Origin: Parashewanella curva
GTDB lineage: Bacteria > Pseudomonadota > Gammaproteobacteria > Enterobacterales > Shewanellaceae
Direction: 5' to 3'
DNA: 64,000 bases
NCBI RefSeq assembly: GCF_003675895.1
Contig: NZ_ML014768.1
Coordinates: 1-64,000, forward strand
The notes under the pieces are model-generated. The model did not search any database, was not told where the DNA came from, and worked only from the letters and a program-made list of their open reading frames with translations. Below are positions 44,889-55,820 of the stretch, piece by piece; within the stretch, counting starts at the first letter, position 1; each line of letters opens with the position of its first letter. Position numbers and translations under genes: made by a program.

Positions 44889-46704
44889 TGAGTAAAGAAG
44901 CAAACTGACTTTTTATATGAAGCGGTTTATCAGAAATGTTCTCGCGAATAAGCGTAAACATCTCAAAAAGTTGAGACTGATGTTGTTGATGAGATTTATA
45001 AAACTCTAAGAAAACTTTAACAACATTAAGATGGTTCTTTAACCCTCGCTCAAAAGATTCACTCTTAATTGCTGCAATCAACGGAAATTCCCATGTAGAT
45101 CGAGAAGAGTGAAAGATAAATTCATTAATCACAGCAAGCTTTTCATAGTATTCAAGAAAAACCAAAATGACTTCTGCAGAACCGTAAATGCAAGCACTAT
45201 AAAAAGGCGTATTGCCATCTGCTGGATTTGGCAAAAATAACAAATCCATTATTTTTGGATGCCTTTGGTACCCCTCCAGAAACTCCCGAACAACACCAGA
45301 GTGATTAAAGACACATGCAATATAAAACGCTGTGTTTTGTTCAATTGGATGATAGTTAAAAAATGCATTCTTGGTTCGCGGATTCCTTACAAGGTAGCTA
45401 AGAAATGCACGAACCACATCAGGATTGTTGCCAAAGCAAGCATCATAAAACGGCGTATTGTGGTTTAACTCATGGGGTTTAAAAATTAACTGTTCGAGTT
45501 CAGGGTGCTTTTCAGAAAATTGGAGAAACTCATTCACCACCTGCCCTTTTAAATTTAGAAGTACCGAATAACAAGGCATGTTTCGCTTTACATCAAAGCG
45601 CGTAAATTTAAAGGGCTTTAACATTGATTCTTTAATTTGGTGGTGATAACCAGAAAGCAGGAGAAACTCACTCACGTCTCGGCCATTTAAGTGAAAGCAT
45701 GCTGAATGAAAGGGGGTGTCTTTGTTTAATGGGTGCGATTGAAAAAGAGCTTCTCTGATCTGTGGTAACCTTTCGTAAAACTCTAAGAAGACTTTAACAA
45801 CGCCAATGTTTCCCGAAGAAAACACATCATAAAGTGGCGTAGTATGATCCCAACTTGAATACTCAAATACTTCAGGCAATAGAGCTGAGTGCTTTTCGTA
45901 AAATTCAAGCAACACACGAACAACATCAACACTTCTGTTAAGACATGCAAGATAAAAACAACTTCTTTCAAATACTCTGTATGTATAAAAAAGGGGCTGC
46001 ATTGCTTCTGGATGCTTTAAGTAAAAACCAAGAAATAATCTCACTACATCCGCATGATTTTCAGCACAGGCAGCAGCAAGAGGTGTGAGACAATTAGCCT
46101 CACAGGGCTGAAAAATATAAAACGCCAACTCAGGATGTCTTTCAACAAATGTGAGAGCAGTATCGACAGCACTCGTACAACCATTTAAACAAGCTAAATG
46201 AAAAGCCGTGTACCCTATCGTCTTTTGAGCCTGAAAAAGCTGTGTTTTGATTTCTGGGTGGCTTTCATAAAGCTTAAGAAATGAAGAAACAATTTCTGTT
46301 TGATTATTAATATTCGCTGCAATAAATGGTGTTATGTTTAATTCACCATATGGCTGAAAAATTGTCTTTCTGATTTCAGGACTATCTTCATAGCGTTCAA
46401 AAAAAACATTGGCGATATCCAATTTACCGTTAACACAAGCCTCAAAAAATATTGAGACTCCAACACTCTCAAAACAAGCACTCTTGATAACATTATCTTG
46501 AGGTAACCGTTCTGCATGATGGGCTGTTTGCGGTTCAACAAAATTCATCATCCCCATTGCTGTTGTCAAGACGGTCAACTCATAATCATGCTGAGTGCCG
46601 CTGAAGCAATGTGTTGAAGTGTTTACTTTATTTGCTCGTTCGTTTTCATAAGCAATATCCATTGGTAATTCAACTTGATTGCTACCGCTGATTGCATCAG
46701 TCAT
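44881..46704 (-). CDS. Ankyrin-repeat protein (607 aa)
   Basis: After about 65 N-terminal residues the protein is a chain of ankyrin-type repeats of about 35-37 residues to residue 590. Each unit reads roughly NTPFYxACxxxxxxVVRxFLexYexxP; examples are NHNTPFYDACFGNNPDVVRA, EQNTAFYIACVFNHSGVVRE and DGNTPFYSACIYGSAEVILV. The usual LHxA is F-Y/H-x-A, so the family is distinctive. No signal peptide or catalytic domain is seen. Ankyrin proteins mediate protein contacts and are enriched among secreted effectors of host-associated bacteria. The gene is wedged between prmC and the HAD-like genes, breaking the prmC-sirB2 neighbourhood normal for Shewanella. Confidence 0.85.
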   Translation of the reverse strand: MTDAISGSNQVELPMDIAYENERANKVNTSTHCFSGTQHDYELTVLTTAMGMMNFVEPQTAHHAERLPQDNVIKSACFESVGVSIFFEACVNGKLDIANVFFERYEDSPEIRKTIFQPYGELNITPFIAANINNQTEIVSSFLKLYESHPEIKTQLFQAQKTIGYTAFHLACLNGCTSAVDTALTFVERHPELAFYIFQPCEANCLTPLAAACAENHADVVRLFLGFYLKHPEAMQPLFYTYRVFERSCFYLACLNRSVDVVRVLLEFYEKHSALLPEVFEYSSWDHTTPLYDVFSSGNIGVVKVFLEFYERLPQIREALFQSHPLNKDTPFHSACFHLNGRDVSEFLLLSGYHHQIKESMLKPFKFTRFDVKRNMPCYSVLLNLKGQVVNEFLQFSEKHPELEQLIFKPHELNHNTPFYDACFGNNPDVVRAFLSYLVRNPRTKNAFFNYHPIEQNTAFYIACVFNHSGVVREFLEGYQRHPKIMDLLFLPNPADGNTPFYSACIYGSAEVILVFLEYYEKLAVINEFIFHSSRSTWEFPLIAAIKSESFERGLKNHLNVVKVFLEFYKSHQQHQSQLFEMFTLIRENISDKPLHIKSQFASLLTT

Positions 46705-46875
46705 ACTTCATTCAATCTGTTAATTTCCTAACGATTATTCACGGATTTAGGAGGTTAATACAATTAAAAAATGTTAATTGATTAACGGTCTCTGTACTGA
46801 TGTCTATACAGCTTCCTTCAAGGTAAACAAAGTTAAAATAAATGATTAAATTTATTGATATGTTGTTGAAGTATT

Positions 46876-47892
46876 ATGGCAGAAGCAATTACATCAGTTC
46901 CTCTTGTAATTGAACTTGATCTAGGCTGGAGAGGCAAAAGCCAAATTCCTTGCAAGCTTTTATCAGCGCCGAGTAGTGTATGTGAGCAAAGCGACACTCA
47001 AATTATTCCTGTCATTTTTAAGTACTCACAAGAGCATATAAAATATGCCTGCCGCTACTGTTGTGAAGACCTAAAATTAAAAGCCTTTCTAGATAAAGAA
47101 GGAATCGTTCGGCTATCCCCTGTTGATTCAACCCATCACTTTTACTCAACAACAAAACAGTCCATAACCCTTTTATCTGACTTCCTAGAAAGCAAACAAA
47201 CAAAAAAGCAAACGGTAGCAACTGTAGGCTCTCCCCAAAAACCACTCGGCGTAGACATTCAAATCGAAGACTTTAGAGAGTTGCAACCTATGCTCAAACT
47301 CAAAGCTTCTGAACCTCATTTTGCTTTTGTTGTTGATATTGATGATGTAATTGTTTCTCCTGTTTATGAGCCGAAAAGTAGGTTTCGACCTAGCTATACC
47401 GTGATCCCCAACCACCTTAATGAAATAGTGGCATTTATTCAGTCGACCATCCCAAATACCCAGTTTCTGTTACTCACCCACGCACCAAGTGAATGCATTG
47501 AAACCAAACAAATGGATATGCAACTTGCAGGTGCCGATATTGCTTGGGCTGAGTACATCATTTCGGCTGATAATATAGAAAACAACCCACCCAAAGGAGG
47601 CATGCTTCGAGATTATTTTCAACAGAACACAGAGGCTCAATTTCCCTCTCATATCGTCATGGTGGATAATGACTCAGCTAATTTAAGAAGCCTTAAAGAC
47701 CATTTTGGTGACAACGTCACTACCGTACAGTTTATGTCAGGAATAATGCCAGGAATGCAGTATCGTGCAAAAAAAGATGGTTATCATTCTGTTGAGGAGT
47801 TTAGTAAACATGCCAGCGATAATGAGAAACGACAAATAGCCGAATACCATCGCTTCATACAACACAGAAATGAGAGTAGTACTACTGTCTAG
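46876..47892 (+). CDS. HAD-like (DUF2608-type) hydrolase, intact copy
   Basis: 338 residues. The N-terminal 115 residues are a beta-rich domain of unknown type. The C-terminal half (about 150-330) has HAD motifs: I, FVVDIDDVIVSP with the Asp nucleophile and second Asp (near 155); II, LLLTHAPSE (near 196); III, a Lys in NPPKGGML (near 239); IV, IVMVDNDSANLRSL (near 258). Such proteins with motif IV spelled D-N-D recall DUF2608 proteins described in Legionella (from memory). No signal peptide. It is followed by a broken paralog in the same direction and is divergent from the ankyrin gene. Likely a phosphatase; the substrate is unknown. Confidence 0.75.
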   Translation: MAEAITSVPLVIELDLGWRGKSQIPCKLLSAPSSVCEQSDTQIIPVIFKYSQEHIKYACRYCCEDLKLKAFLDKEGIVRLSPVDSTHHFYSTTKQSITLLSDFLESKQTKKQTVATVGSPQKPLGVDIQIEDFRELQPMLKLKASEPHFAFVVDIDDVIVSPVYEPKSRFRPSYTVIPNHLNEIVAFIQSTIPNTQFLLLTHAPSECIETKQMDMQLAGADIAWAEYIISADNIENNPPKGGMLRDYFQQNTEAQFPSHIVMVDNDSANLRSLKDHFGDNVTTVQFMSGIMPGMQYRAKKDGYHSVEEFSKHASDNEKRQIAEYHRFIQHRNESSTTV

Positions 47893-47952
47893 AAGACATG
47901 GTTACCTTTCATGATATACACGTACCCTAGTATCTAAAATAACGGTGCTTTT

Positions 47953-49007
47953 ATGACCTTAACAGTAACGCCTAGCCCAAGTGAACTCGTCATATCGCTC
48001 GATTATGATGATAAGGCTCAAGACTTAACCCGTTGCATGCTTGTTTCAGCTCCAGATGCCGTCTCGCAAGATTCTCCACAAATTATCTCTGTTCAATTTA
48101 AATATACGCATGAATCTAAAGCTTATACTGCGGTCATTCCTTCTCAAAATATGCAAATTAAAGCTTTTATTGAAGAAGGTAAGGTTAGGTTAGGTTAGAA
48201 GCAGAATGCAAGGAGGATACATATCAACATTTGACCCAACAAGTTATTGAACTTTTTTCTAAACACCTAGACACAAAAAAAGCTGCAAGACTAAAAAGAG
48301 TTACTCAAGCCAAACTTGAAGCTCAAGCAGTAGTTTGTACTCATCAACGACCCACAGGCGTTGACCTTCAAGTTTCTGACTTGCTTGAAGTCGTAGAGTT
48401 TCTAAAAAGTAAAACGGAAGAATCCGACTTGTTTTTAATCACAAGTATCGATGGAGTCATTGCAAACCATCGTCACGAGCCACTTCTGCCCACTAATAAA
48501 CCCAGACTTTACTTAATGCAAAGTCACTTTGCTGAATTGGTTCAATTTGTTAAAACGCATATACCTAGCGCTAAAATTTTTTTCGTTTCTCAAGTTTCCC
48601 ATGAAAAAATACAGACAAAACTTAACGAAATGGAATCACTCGGACTTGATAACACTTTGATTAACGGTACCCTGTCTATGAAAGAAGGTTTTATAGGATC
48701 TAAAAGCGGAATTATTGAACGCTTCTTAAAGCAGACTAAACAAACCCCTTCACACCTTGTCTTTATTGATATTCAATCAGATAGCCTAAAGAAAACTAAA
48801 GATCGCTTAAGTATGAAAACTACTTGTATTCAGTTTATGGAAGGGATCGAAGACAAGCTTGAGTGCAATGCATTCCACCAAGGATATTCATCCGTAGATA
48901 AATATGCAGCATCCGACGGCCAAGAGCGCATTCTAAAACAACTTGATGAATATCGACGATATAAGTACTACCAAACAGCAAAAGCGTTATTAGCAAGTGA
49001 TCTGTAA
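47953..49007 (+). pseudogene. HAD-like paralog broken by one extra GGTTA unit
   Basis: This is a tandem duplicate of the preceding gene split into a 5' frame (47953-48198, 81 codons) and a 3' frame (to 49007). Removing one of three GGTTA units at 48183-48197 fuses them: EGKVRLEAECKEDTYQHLTQ then matches the collinear EGIVRLSPVDSTHHFYSTTK region of the intact copy, giving one protein of about 349 residues. Motif I here is LITSIDGVIAN, with Ser in place of the Asp nucleophile, and motif IV is VFIDIQSDSL with Ile for Asn. So even the repaired protein is probably catalytically dead. It may be off-phase through repeat slippage, or decaying. Confidence 0.85.
48183..48197 (+). repeat. (GGTTA)x3 tandem repeat at the frameshift
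   Basis: Three perfect 5-bp units sit directly before the premature TAG. Two units would keep the gene in frame, three put it out, so this is a slipped-strand site. Confidence 0.85.
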
Positions 49008-49102
49008 TGATTAAAATTAAACAAGAAAAAACCTTACGCATACCATTCTTACTTTGCTTGCGGTAAAATGGCATCCTTTATCCCTTTACTTTTGAACATA
49101 CG

Positions 49103-49497
49103 ATGGAATTTTTGCAAAGCATCTACCCAGCCGTTAAGCACCTTCACCTAACATTGATCGCTTTAAGTGTCAGTTTTTTTACTTTTCGCTTTGTCATGCA
49201 CTTACGTGAATCAGCCATCTTAGAAAAGAAGTTTTTGAAAATCGCACCTCATGTCATTGACACTTTCTTGCTGCTGTCAGGTCTAACACTGTGCGTTATC
49301 ATCAATCAGTATCCATTTGAAGCTCAATGGTTAACTGAAAAGCTGGCAGCCGTAGTGGCTTATATCATTTTAGGCATCATCGCCATGAAAGCGCCACGCG
49401 GTAAACTTTTTAAAATCTTTGCGTATGTTGGCGCGATTAGCTGGTTAGTGTATGCCGCTCGCATCGCCATGGTGAAACATTCTGTAGCGTTATTTTC

Positions 49498-49501
<4 letters not shown>
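49103..49501 (+). CDS. SirB2 family membrane protein
   Basis: 132 residues with four hydrophobic helices (about 15-32, 47-63, 76-92, 100-122) and the SirB2-type motifs LKHLHL-like VKHLHLTLIALSVSFFTFRF near the start and LTEKLAAVVAYIILG. The name comes from a Salmonella invasion-regulator screen; the real function is unknown. It overlaps the next gene by 4 bp and normally follows prmC in this operon in Shewanella and Vibrio relatives. Confidence 0.9.
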
Positions 49502-51170
<1,669 letters not shown>

Positions 51171-51191
51171 TCTTTCGAACAAACAGTATCT

Positions 51192-51216
51192 AAGGGCACA
51201 CAGTTGCCCTTTTTTA
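51192..51216 (+). terminator. kdsA operon terminator
   Basis: Stem AAGGGCA (51192-51198) and TGCCCTT (51205-51211), loop 6, followed by a T-run. Confidence 0.9.
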
Positions 51217-51340
51217 ATATCGAAACCTAAAAACATCAATTGAACGCTTGTTAATTTATTAACTTGTGAGCCAGCCTAAAAGTGAAACGCTCTACGATCA
51301 CAAACTTGCCAAAATGCCTGATAGCTGCGTTGTAACTTTT

Positions 51341-51361
51341 GCAAGTAGAATAGCTACTTGC
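51341..51361. repeat. Hairpin repeat in the lolB leader
   Basis: GCAAGTAG (51341-51348) and CTACTTGC (51354-51361) form an 8-bp stem with a 5-base loop, 100 bp upstream of lolB and without a T-run. The surrounding 51245-51420 looks like a small intergenic repeat that happens to be open in the lolB frame. Confidence 0.5.
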
Positions 51362-51460
51362 TGTAAGCTACGCCTTGCTAGCAAACATTTTTTCTGCAGC
51401 TGTGAACGTATCCAATTAATGTTTTTAGGTTTAATCATTTGCTATTATGTCTACAAACCT

Positions 51461-52081
51461 ATGTTTAACGGTATCACTTTGAAAGCATTTAATATCTTTT
51501 GCTGCTGTTGCGCCTTATTCTTGCTCAGTGCCTGTAACACGCTGCCTAAAACTGAATTAGTTCCTGTGCATGTTAACCAAATTACCGATGCTAAAGCATG
51601 GGAGGTGCGTGGCAAGATTTTGATCAAAACCGCTGATGATAAGCATTCGACTAACTTATATTGGCGCCATACCGCTACCTCAGAGCAACTAGCATTAACC
51701 ACTATGCTTGGTACCTCAGTGCTGAATCTCGAAAGCACACCCTTTGGCGCAAAACTCACCATGGACGGCAAAGATTATCAAAGTAAAAATCCCGAGGCGT
51801 TATTGCTTAGAATGACTGGCTGGAGCATACCTGTTTCTTTGTTGCCAAGCTGGATCACAGGGCAAACTCAGCAAGCCGAACATTTAACCCGTGATGGCCA
51901 AGGGCGACCAAGACAGCTAACTAAAATCATTGATGGCGTAAAATGGCAGTTAACATATTCTCGTTGGCAAACGTTGAACGGTATTGAATTGCCTAAGTTA
52001 TTAACGTTAAGCCGTCCTAACCTATCGTTAAAGATTCAATTAAACCAATGGCAAGCGCTTGCTGTACAAGGTTCTAAATAA
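51461..52081 (+). CDS. lolB: Outer membrane lipoprotein insertion protein LolB
   Basis: LolB receives lipoproteins from LolA and inserts them in the outer membrane. The frame is open from 51266, but only from the ATG at 51461 does the protein start with a lipoprotein signal (hydrophobic core after [12 protein letters not shown] with lipobox LSAC) and reach 206 residues, the family length (E. coli 207). The mature part has [32 protein letters not shown] and [15 protein letters not shown]. The four consecutive cysteines in the signal are unusual. Its stop overlaps the ispE start by one base. No strong ribosome site is seen. Confidence 0.93.
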   Translation: MFNGITLKAFNIFCCCCALFLLSACNTLPKTELVPVHVNQITDAKAWEVRGKILIKTADDKHSTNLYWRHTATSEQLALTTMLGTSVLNLESTPFGAKLTMDGKDYQSKNPEALLLRMTGWSIPVSLLPSWITGQTQQAEHLTRDGQGRPRQLTKIIDGVKWQLTYSRWQTLNGIELPKLLTLSRPNLSLKIQLNQWQALAVQGSK

Positions 52082-52932
52082 TGCAGTATCCCAATCGCTG
52101 GCCTGCGCCAGCAAAGCTTAATCTATTTCTTCATATCAACGGCCGTCGCCCTGATGGCTATCACGAATTACAAACGCTATTTCAATTTATTGATGCTTGT
52201 GATTATTTAACCTTTAAACTCACTGATGCTCCAAACTTGGTTTTACATTCGGAGCTGAATTCTGTTGTCGATCCTAGCGATAACTTAATTCTAAAAGCTG
52301 CAAAATTGTTAAAACAACATGCTAATTATTCAGGTGGCGCTGAAATTTTTTTAGAAAAAAACCTCCCTATGGGCGGTGGAATTGGTGGTGGTTCTTCAAA
52401 CGCAGCAACGACATTAGTTGCTTTAAATGCACTATGGAAAACAGGACTTTCAGTGGATGAATTAGCCAAACTTGGTGTTAAGCTTGGCGCTGATGTCCCT
52501 GTATTCATTAGGGGTTTAGCGGCATTTGCCGAAGGAGTAGGTGAACAACTCACACCTGTAGATTTGCCTGAAAAATATTATTTAGTCATCACTCCAGAAG
52601 TGCATGTTTCTACCGCCAAAGTATTTTCTCACCCAGATTTACCTCGTAATACACCTAAGCTAACACTAGCAACATTGATGAAAAATTCATGGCAGAATGA
52701 CTGCCAATCTTTGGTTGCAGAGCAACACCCTCAAGTTGCCAAGGCATTGGACTGGCTGGTAGAATATGCGCCGTCCAGAATGACCGGAACAGGCGCATGC
52801 GTGTTTGGGGAATTCGAAGATAAGCAGCAAGCTCTCAAGGTGTTATCTCAGTTACCTACTGATTTATCTGGTTTTGTCGCTCAAGGACTGAACCAATCAC
52901 CGTTGATTGAGCTAATTGCAAAACAAAATTAA
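52081..52932 (+). CDS. ispE: 4-diphosphocytidyl-2-C-methyl-D-erythritol kinase
   Basis: IspE phosphorylates CDP-methylerythritol in the MEP isoprenoid pathway. GHMP-kinase motifs: [20 protein letters not shown] at 7-26, the phosphate loop [18 protein letters not shown] near 95-112, and the C-terminal [12 protein letters not shown] near 237-248. 283 residues matches E. coli. It shares the TAATG junction with lolB, so translation is coupled, and precedes prs as in other gammaproteobacteria. Confidence 0.98.
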   Translation: MQYPNRWPAPAKLNLFLHINGRRPDGYHELQTLFQFIDACDYLTFKLTDAPNLVLHSELNSVVDPSDNLILKAAKLLKQHANYSGGAEIFLEKNLPMGGGIGGGSSNAATTLVALNALWKTGLSVDELAKLGVKLGADVPVFIRGLAAFAEGVGEQLTPVDLPEKYYLVITPEVHVSTAKVFSHPDLPRNTPKLTLATLMKNSWQNDCQSLVAEQHPQVAKALDWLVEYAPSRMTGTGACVFGEFEDKQQALKVLSQLPTDLSGFVAQGLNQSPLIELIAKQN

Positions 52933-53009
52933 TTTCATGCTGAGTTTATTGTCCTCAAAATCCGATAAACTTAGATAACACTCAAAAGCCAACGCCTGAG
53001 GTTCATACA

Positions 53010-53957
53010 GTGCCCGACATCAAGCTTTTTGCTGGGAACGCCACTCCCAGTCTTGCTGAGAAGATTGCCGACCGTCTATTCTGTAAACTTGGAGATGCTG
53101 AAGTAGGTCGTTTTAGTGACGGCGAAATCAGTGTCCAAATCAACGAAAACGTACGTGGTGCCGATGTATTCATCATCCAATCTACTTGCGCGCCAACCAA
53201 TGATAACTTAATGGAATTAATCGTAATGGTAGATGCGCTTCGTCGTGCTTCTGCTGGCCGCATTACTGCCGTTATTCCTTATTTTGGTTATGCTCGCCAA
53301 GACCGTCGTGTTCGTAGTGCTCGTGTACCTATCACGGCAAAAGTTGTTGCAGACTTCTTATCAAGCGTTGGTGTAGACCGCGTCTTGACTTGTGACTTAC
53401 ACGCTGAGCAAATCCAAGGATTCTTTGACGTACCAGTTGATAACGTTTTCGGTAGCCCAGTGCTGCTTGAAGACATGCTTGCTAAAGAACTTGATAACCC
53501 TGTTGTGGTTTCACCTGATATTGGTGGTGTAGTTCGTGCCCGTGCCGTTGCCAAGCTACTTAATGATTCAGACTTAGCCATCATCGACAAGCGTCGTCCT
53601 AAAGCGAACGTTTCTCAAGTAATGCATATTATTGGTGACGTTGAAGGTCGTGACTGTATCATCGTTGACGATATGATCGATACTGGCGGTACTTTATGTA
53701 AAGCGGCTGAAGCTTTGAAACAAAGCGGAGCCAACCGCGTATTTGCTTATGCGACTCACCCTGTATTCTCAGGTGACGCTGCCAAAAACATTGCGAATTC
53801 AATGATTGATGAAGTGATTGTTACTGACACAGTGCCACTAAGTTCAGAAATGGAAAAAGTGAGTAATGTGAGTCAAAGAACCATGTCGGGTGTATTGGCT
53901 GAAGCGATTCGCCGTGTAAGCAACGAAGAGTCTATCTCTGCGATGTTTAAGCATTAA
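53010..53957 (+). CDS. prs: Ribose-phosphate pyrophosphokinase
   Basis: Prs makes PRPP from ribose-5-phosphate and ATP for nucleotide, histidine and tryptophan synthesis. GTG start; the protein begins [20 protein letters not shown] and has 315 residues as in E. coli. Seen: [42 protein letters not shown] and the PRPP-binding [18 protein letters not shown] near 220-237. Terminator downstream. Confidence 0.98.
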   Translation: MPDIKLFAGNATPSLAEKIADRLFCKLGDAEVGRFSDGEISVQINENVRGADVFIIQSTCAPTNDNLMELIVMVDALRRASAGRITAVIPYFGYARQDRRVRSARVPITAKVVADFLSSVGVDRVLTCDLHAEQIQGFFDVPVDNVFGSPVLLEDMLAKELDNPVVVSPDIGGVVRARAVAKLLNDSDLAIIDKRRPKANVSQVMHIIGDVEGRDCIIVDDMIDTGGTLCKAAEALKQSGANRVFAYATHPVFSGDAAKNIANSMIDEVIVTDTVPLSSEMEKVSNVSQRTMSGVLAEAIRRVSNEESISAMFKH

Positions 53958-53984
53958 TAAGTGATCTTTGTTAACTAGTTTATG

Positions 53985-54014
53985 AAAGGTGAAGCAAAAT
54001 GGTTCACCTTTTTT
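53985..54014 (+). terminator. prs terminator
   Basis: Stem AAAGGTGAA (53985-53993) and TTCACCTTT (54003-54011), then T residues. It may also serve the convergent gene. Confidence 0.88.
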
Positions 54015-54028
54015 GTTAGGTATGCTCC

Positions 54029-55606
54029 TTATTTTATATAAGGCTTTAGCAGCGCAAAACCTTCTGGGCTAACTTTATATAACACCTTTTGAACCGGTGT
54101 ATTCAGCACCCACTCAAATACTTCTATAGTCTCGTCAGTGCAATTTTGACTGGATGAACTATCTGTTGCATCAAAACTTTCTTTCAAAGTTACGATTATT
54201 TGCTCATTACTTTCTCTCTTCGCCGCGATGTTAACTTGTTCATTTGGTTCACTTGATTCTTCAGAGGCAGGTGAATTTCGAAGAAAAGTTCGTGTTGAAT
54301 CACTTTCTTGTTCTGCATTTATCCATCTACCAATAACTGAGAGTAGCAGTCTTAATTTATCAGTCATTAATCCATTTGATGACTGCCTAACAAGATAATC
54401 AACTAAGTTTACAATTCGACAAATTCCTTCATTAGTCAGTGCGAATTTTTCAATAGCTTGATGTTGAAAAGGCTGTGATTTTGAAGTCAAGAATTCAACG
54501 GTGAATTTATCACTAGTATTAGCTTTGGCTAATGCGCCAGTTAAACTGCCATACATGTATTTCGATCCACAAAAAAAATCAAGGTAAGGCAAAAAATCTG
54601 AGGTTTGTAATATCAGTTTTAAAATATCTTCGTAACTTTCAGTATAGTTATACCATATACAATCAAGCAGCAATCGGCCATTGAATTCTACTGCCTTTGC
54701 AGGCAGTCTTAATTGTTTTAATCGTTCAACCAAGCTGTGCCTTTGATCTTTAAACTCTTGCTGAATGCTGGTTAAAATACCCTCGGCTTGTTCTTCTGTA
54801 AGCTCTGAATGAACTCGATATTTACCCAATCTTTCTAAGGTACGTTCATCCTCTGATAGCATTAGTAAATAGGCCACATTGCTTTCTGCTCTGTTTGGCG
54901 CATCTGGAATTTGATTCAAGCGGGTAGTACGATTTCTCTGCTTTTGATCAGAAGGTCTTCGCCTTTTAGATAAAGCTTCTGCAAATTCATTTCTGCACTG
55001 AGCGAGTTGTGATTCAGCTTCAACACCGACCATGTTTTTTAATTTCCTTTTAATTTCTTGATAGCAAGAGAACTCAGCATCAATTTTATCCAGTGTGTCT
55101 TCTAACTCCCTTCTTTCCTGATCCATTGCAACATTATCACTTATTTGCAATTCCCCGCTTCCAGAAACAGTGTTCCCTGCCAGTTGAAACATCGCTATGA
55201 AAGTTCTAATCATTTCCCTTTTAGACAACCGAATAACGTACGCTTGCGCTTTACGTATAGGCATTCCTGCTAATTCAATGGCTCGATTACGAGGAGTTAA
55301 TCTTGAATCAAAAAAAATAACCTTATAAAGAGTAAACTTTGTGCTTTTATCATCTCCCATTGAACTCGAATTTATGGCTTTACCTTGAGTTTTTATTTCA
55401 ACAAAAAAAGTCTTTATGCTGATTTCTTGAATACTCAACTGATCATGTACTGAAACAGATACCTTAAAACATGAATCCACTATACCTCCTTCTACATGAA
55501 GCGTTATTGCCCTACTTTCATTGCTGGGAGATGCAGCAACGTTATTGTATAACTTGAACACTTCTTCCAAATCAGGAGTTGTTTTAATACGGGGAAAGTC
55601 AAACAC
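54029..55606 (-). CDS. Hypothetical protein with central coiled coil (525 aa)
   Basis: Unknown cytoplasmic-type protein with no signal peptide. Residues 1-150 look mixed alpha/beta. About 165-215 is a strongly charged helical/coiled segment (MDQERRELEDTLDKIDAEFS), followed by a basic linker (SKRRRPSDQKQRNRT near 213). A helical domain runs to about 430, then a Ser/Glu-rich low-complexity stretch (430-490) and a small C-terminal domain. The design resembles other effector-like genes in the window, but I find no shared motif. It sits between prs and serA, which elsewhere are not neighbours. Confidence 0.65.
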   Translation of the reverse strand: MFDFPRIKTTPDLEEVFKLYNNVAASPSNESRAITLHVEGGIVDSCFKVSVSVHDQLSIQEISIKTFFVEIKTQGKAINSSSMGDDKSTKFTLYKVIFFDSRLTPRNRAIELAGMPIRKAQAYVIRLSKREMIRTFIAMFQLAGNTVSGSGELQISDNVAMDQERRELEDTLDKIDAEFSCYQEIKRKLKNMVGVEAESQLAQCRNEFAEALSKRRRPSDQKQRNRTTRLNQIPDAPNRAESNVAYLLMLSEDERTLERLGKYRVHSELTEEQAEGILTSIQQEFKDQRHSLVERLKQLRLPAKAVEFNGRLLLDCIWYNYTESYEDILKLILQTSDFLPYLDFFCGSKYMYGSLTGALAKANTSDKFTVEFLTSKSQPFQHQAIEKFALTNEGICRIVNLVDYLVRQSSNGLMTDKLRLLLSVIGRWINAEQESDSTRTFLRNSPASEESSEPNEQVNIAAKRESNEQIIVTLKESFDATDSSSSQNCTDETIEVFEWVLNTPVQKVLYKVSPEGFALLKPYIK

Positions 55607-55820
55607 TCAAAATCCTATCAAAATATAAGGATAAGCAGATTACATATTTATAGCCCAAATGAAGTGTTTTCACAGGAATCTAAACCAACATTAATTTAGT
55701 GGACACTTTCCTATATTTACTTATGAAATCACTTTTCTGTTTATGGCTGTTTGTCAATGGTTATAAAATTGATATAACTGTAAAATAATTACTTACCGCT
55801 ACAAATCAATTGAGGTTTCC

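Noticed and set aside
47953-48230. Treating 47953-48198 and 48231-49007 as two separate genes
   Set aside because: Both halves align collinearly with the intact upstream paralog, and deletion of a single GGTTA unit fuses them.
51266-51460. Longer LolB N terminus
   Set aside because: The extension precedes a proper lipoprotein signal and lies in a repeat-like intergenic stretch; LolB family length fits the inner ATG.
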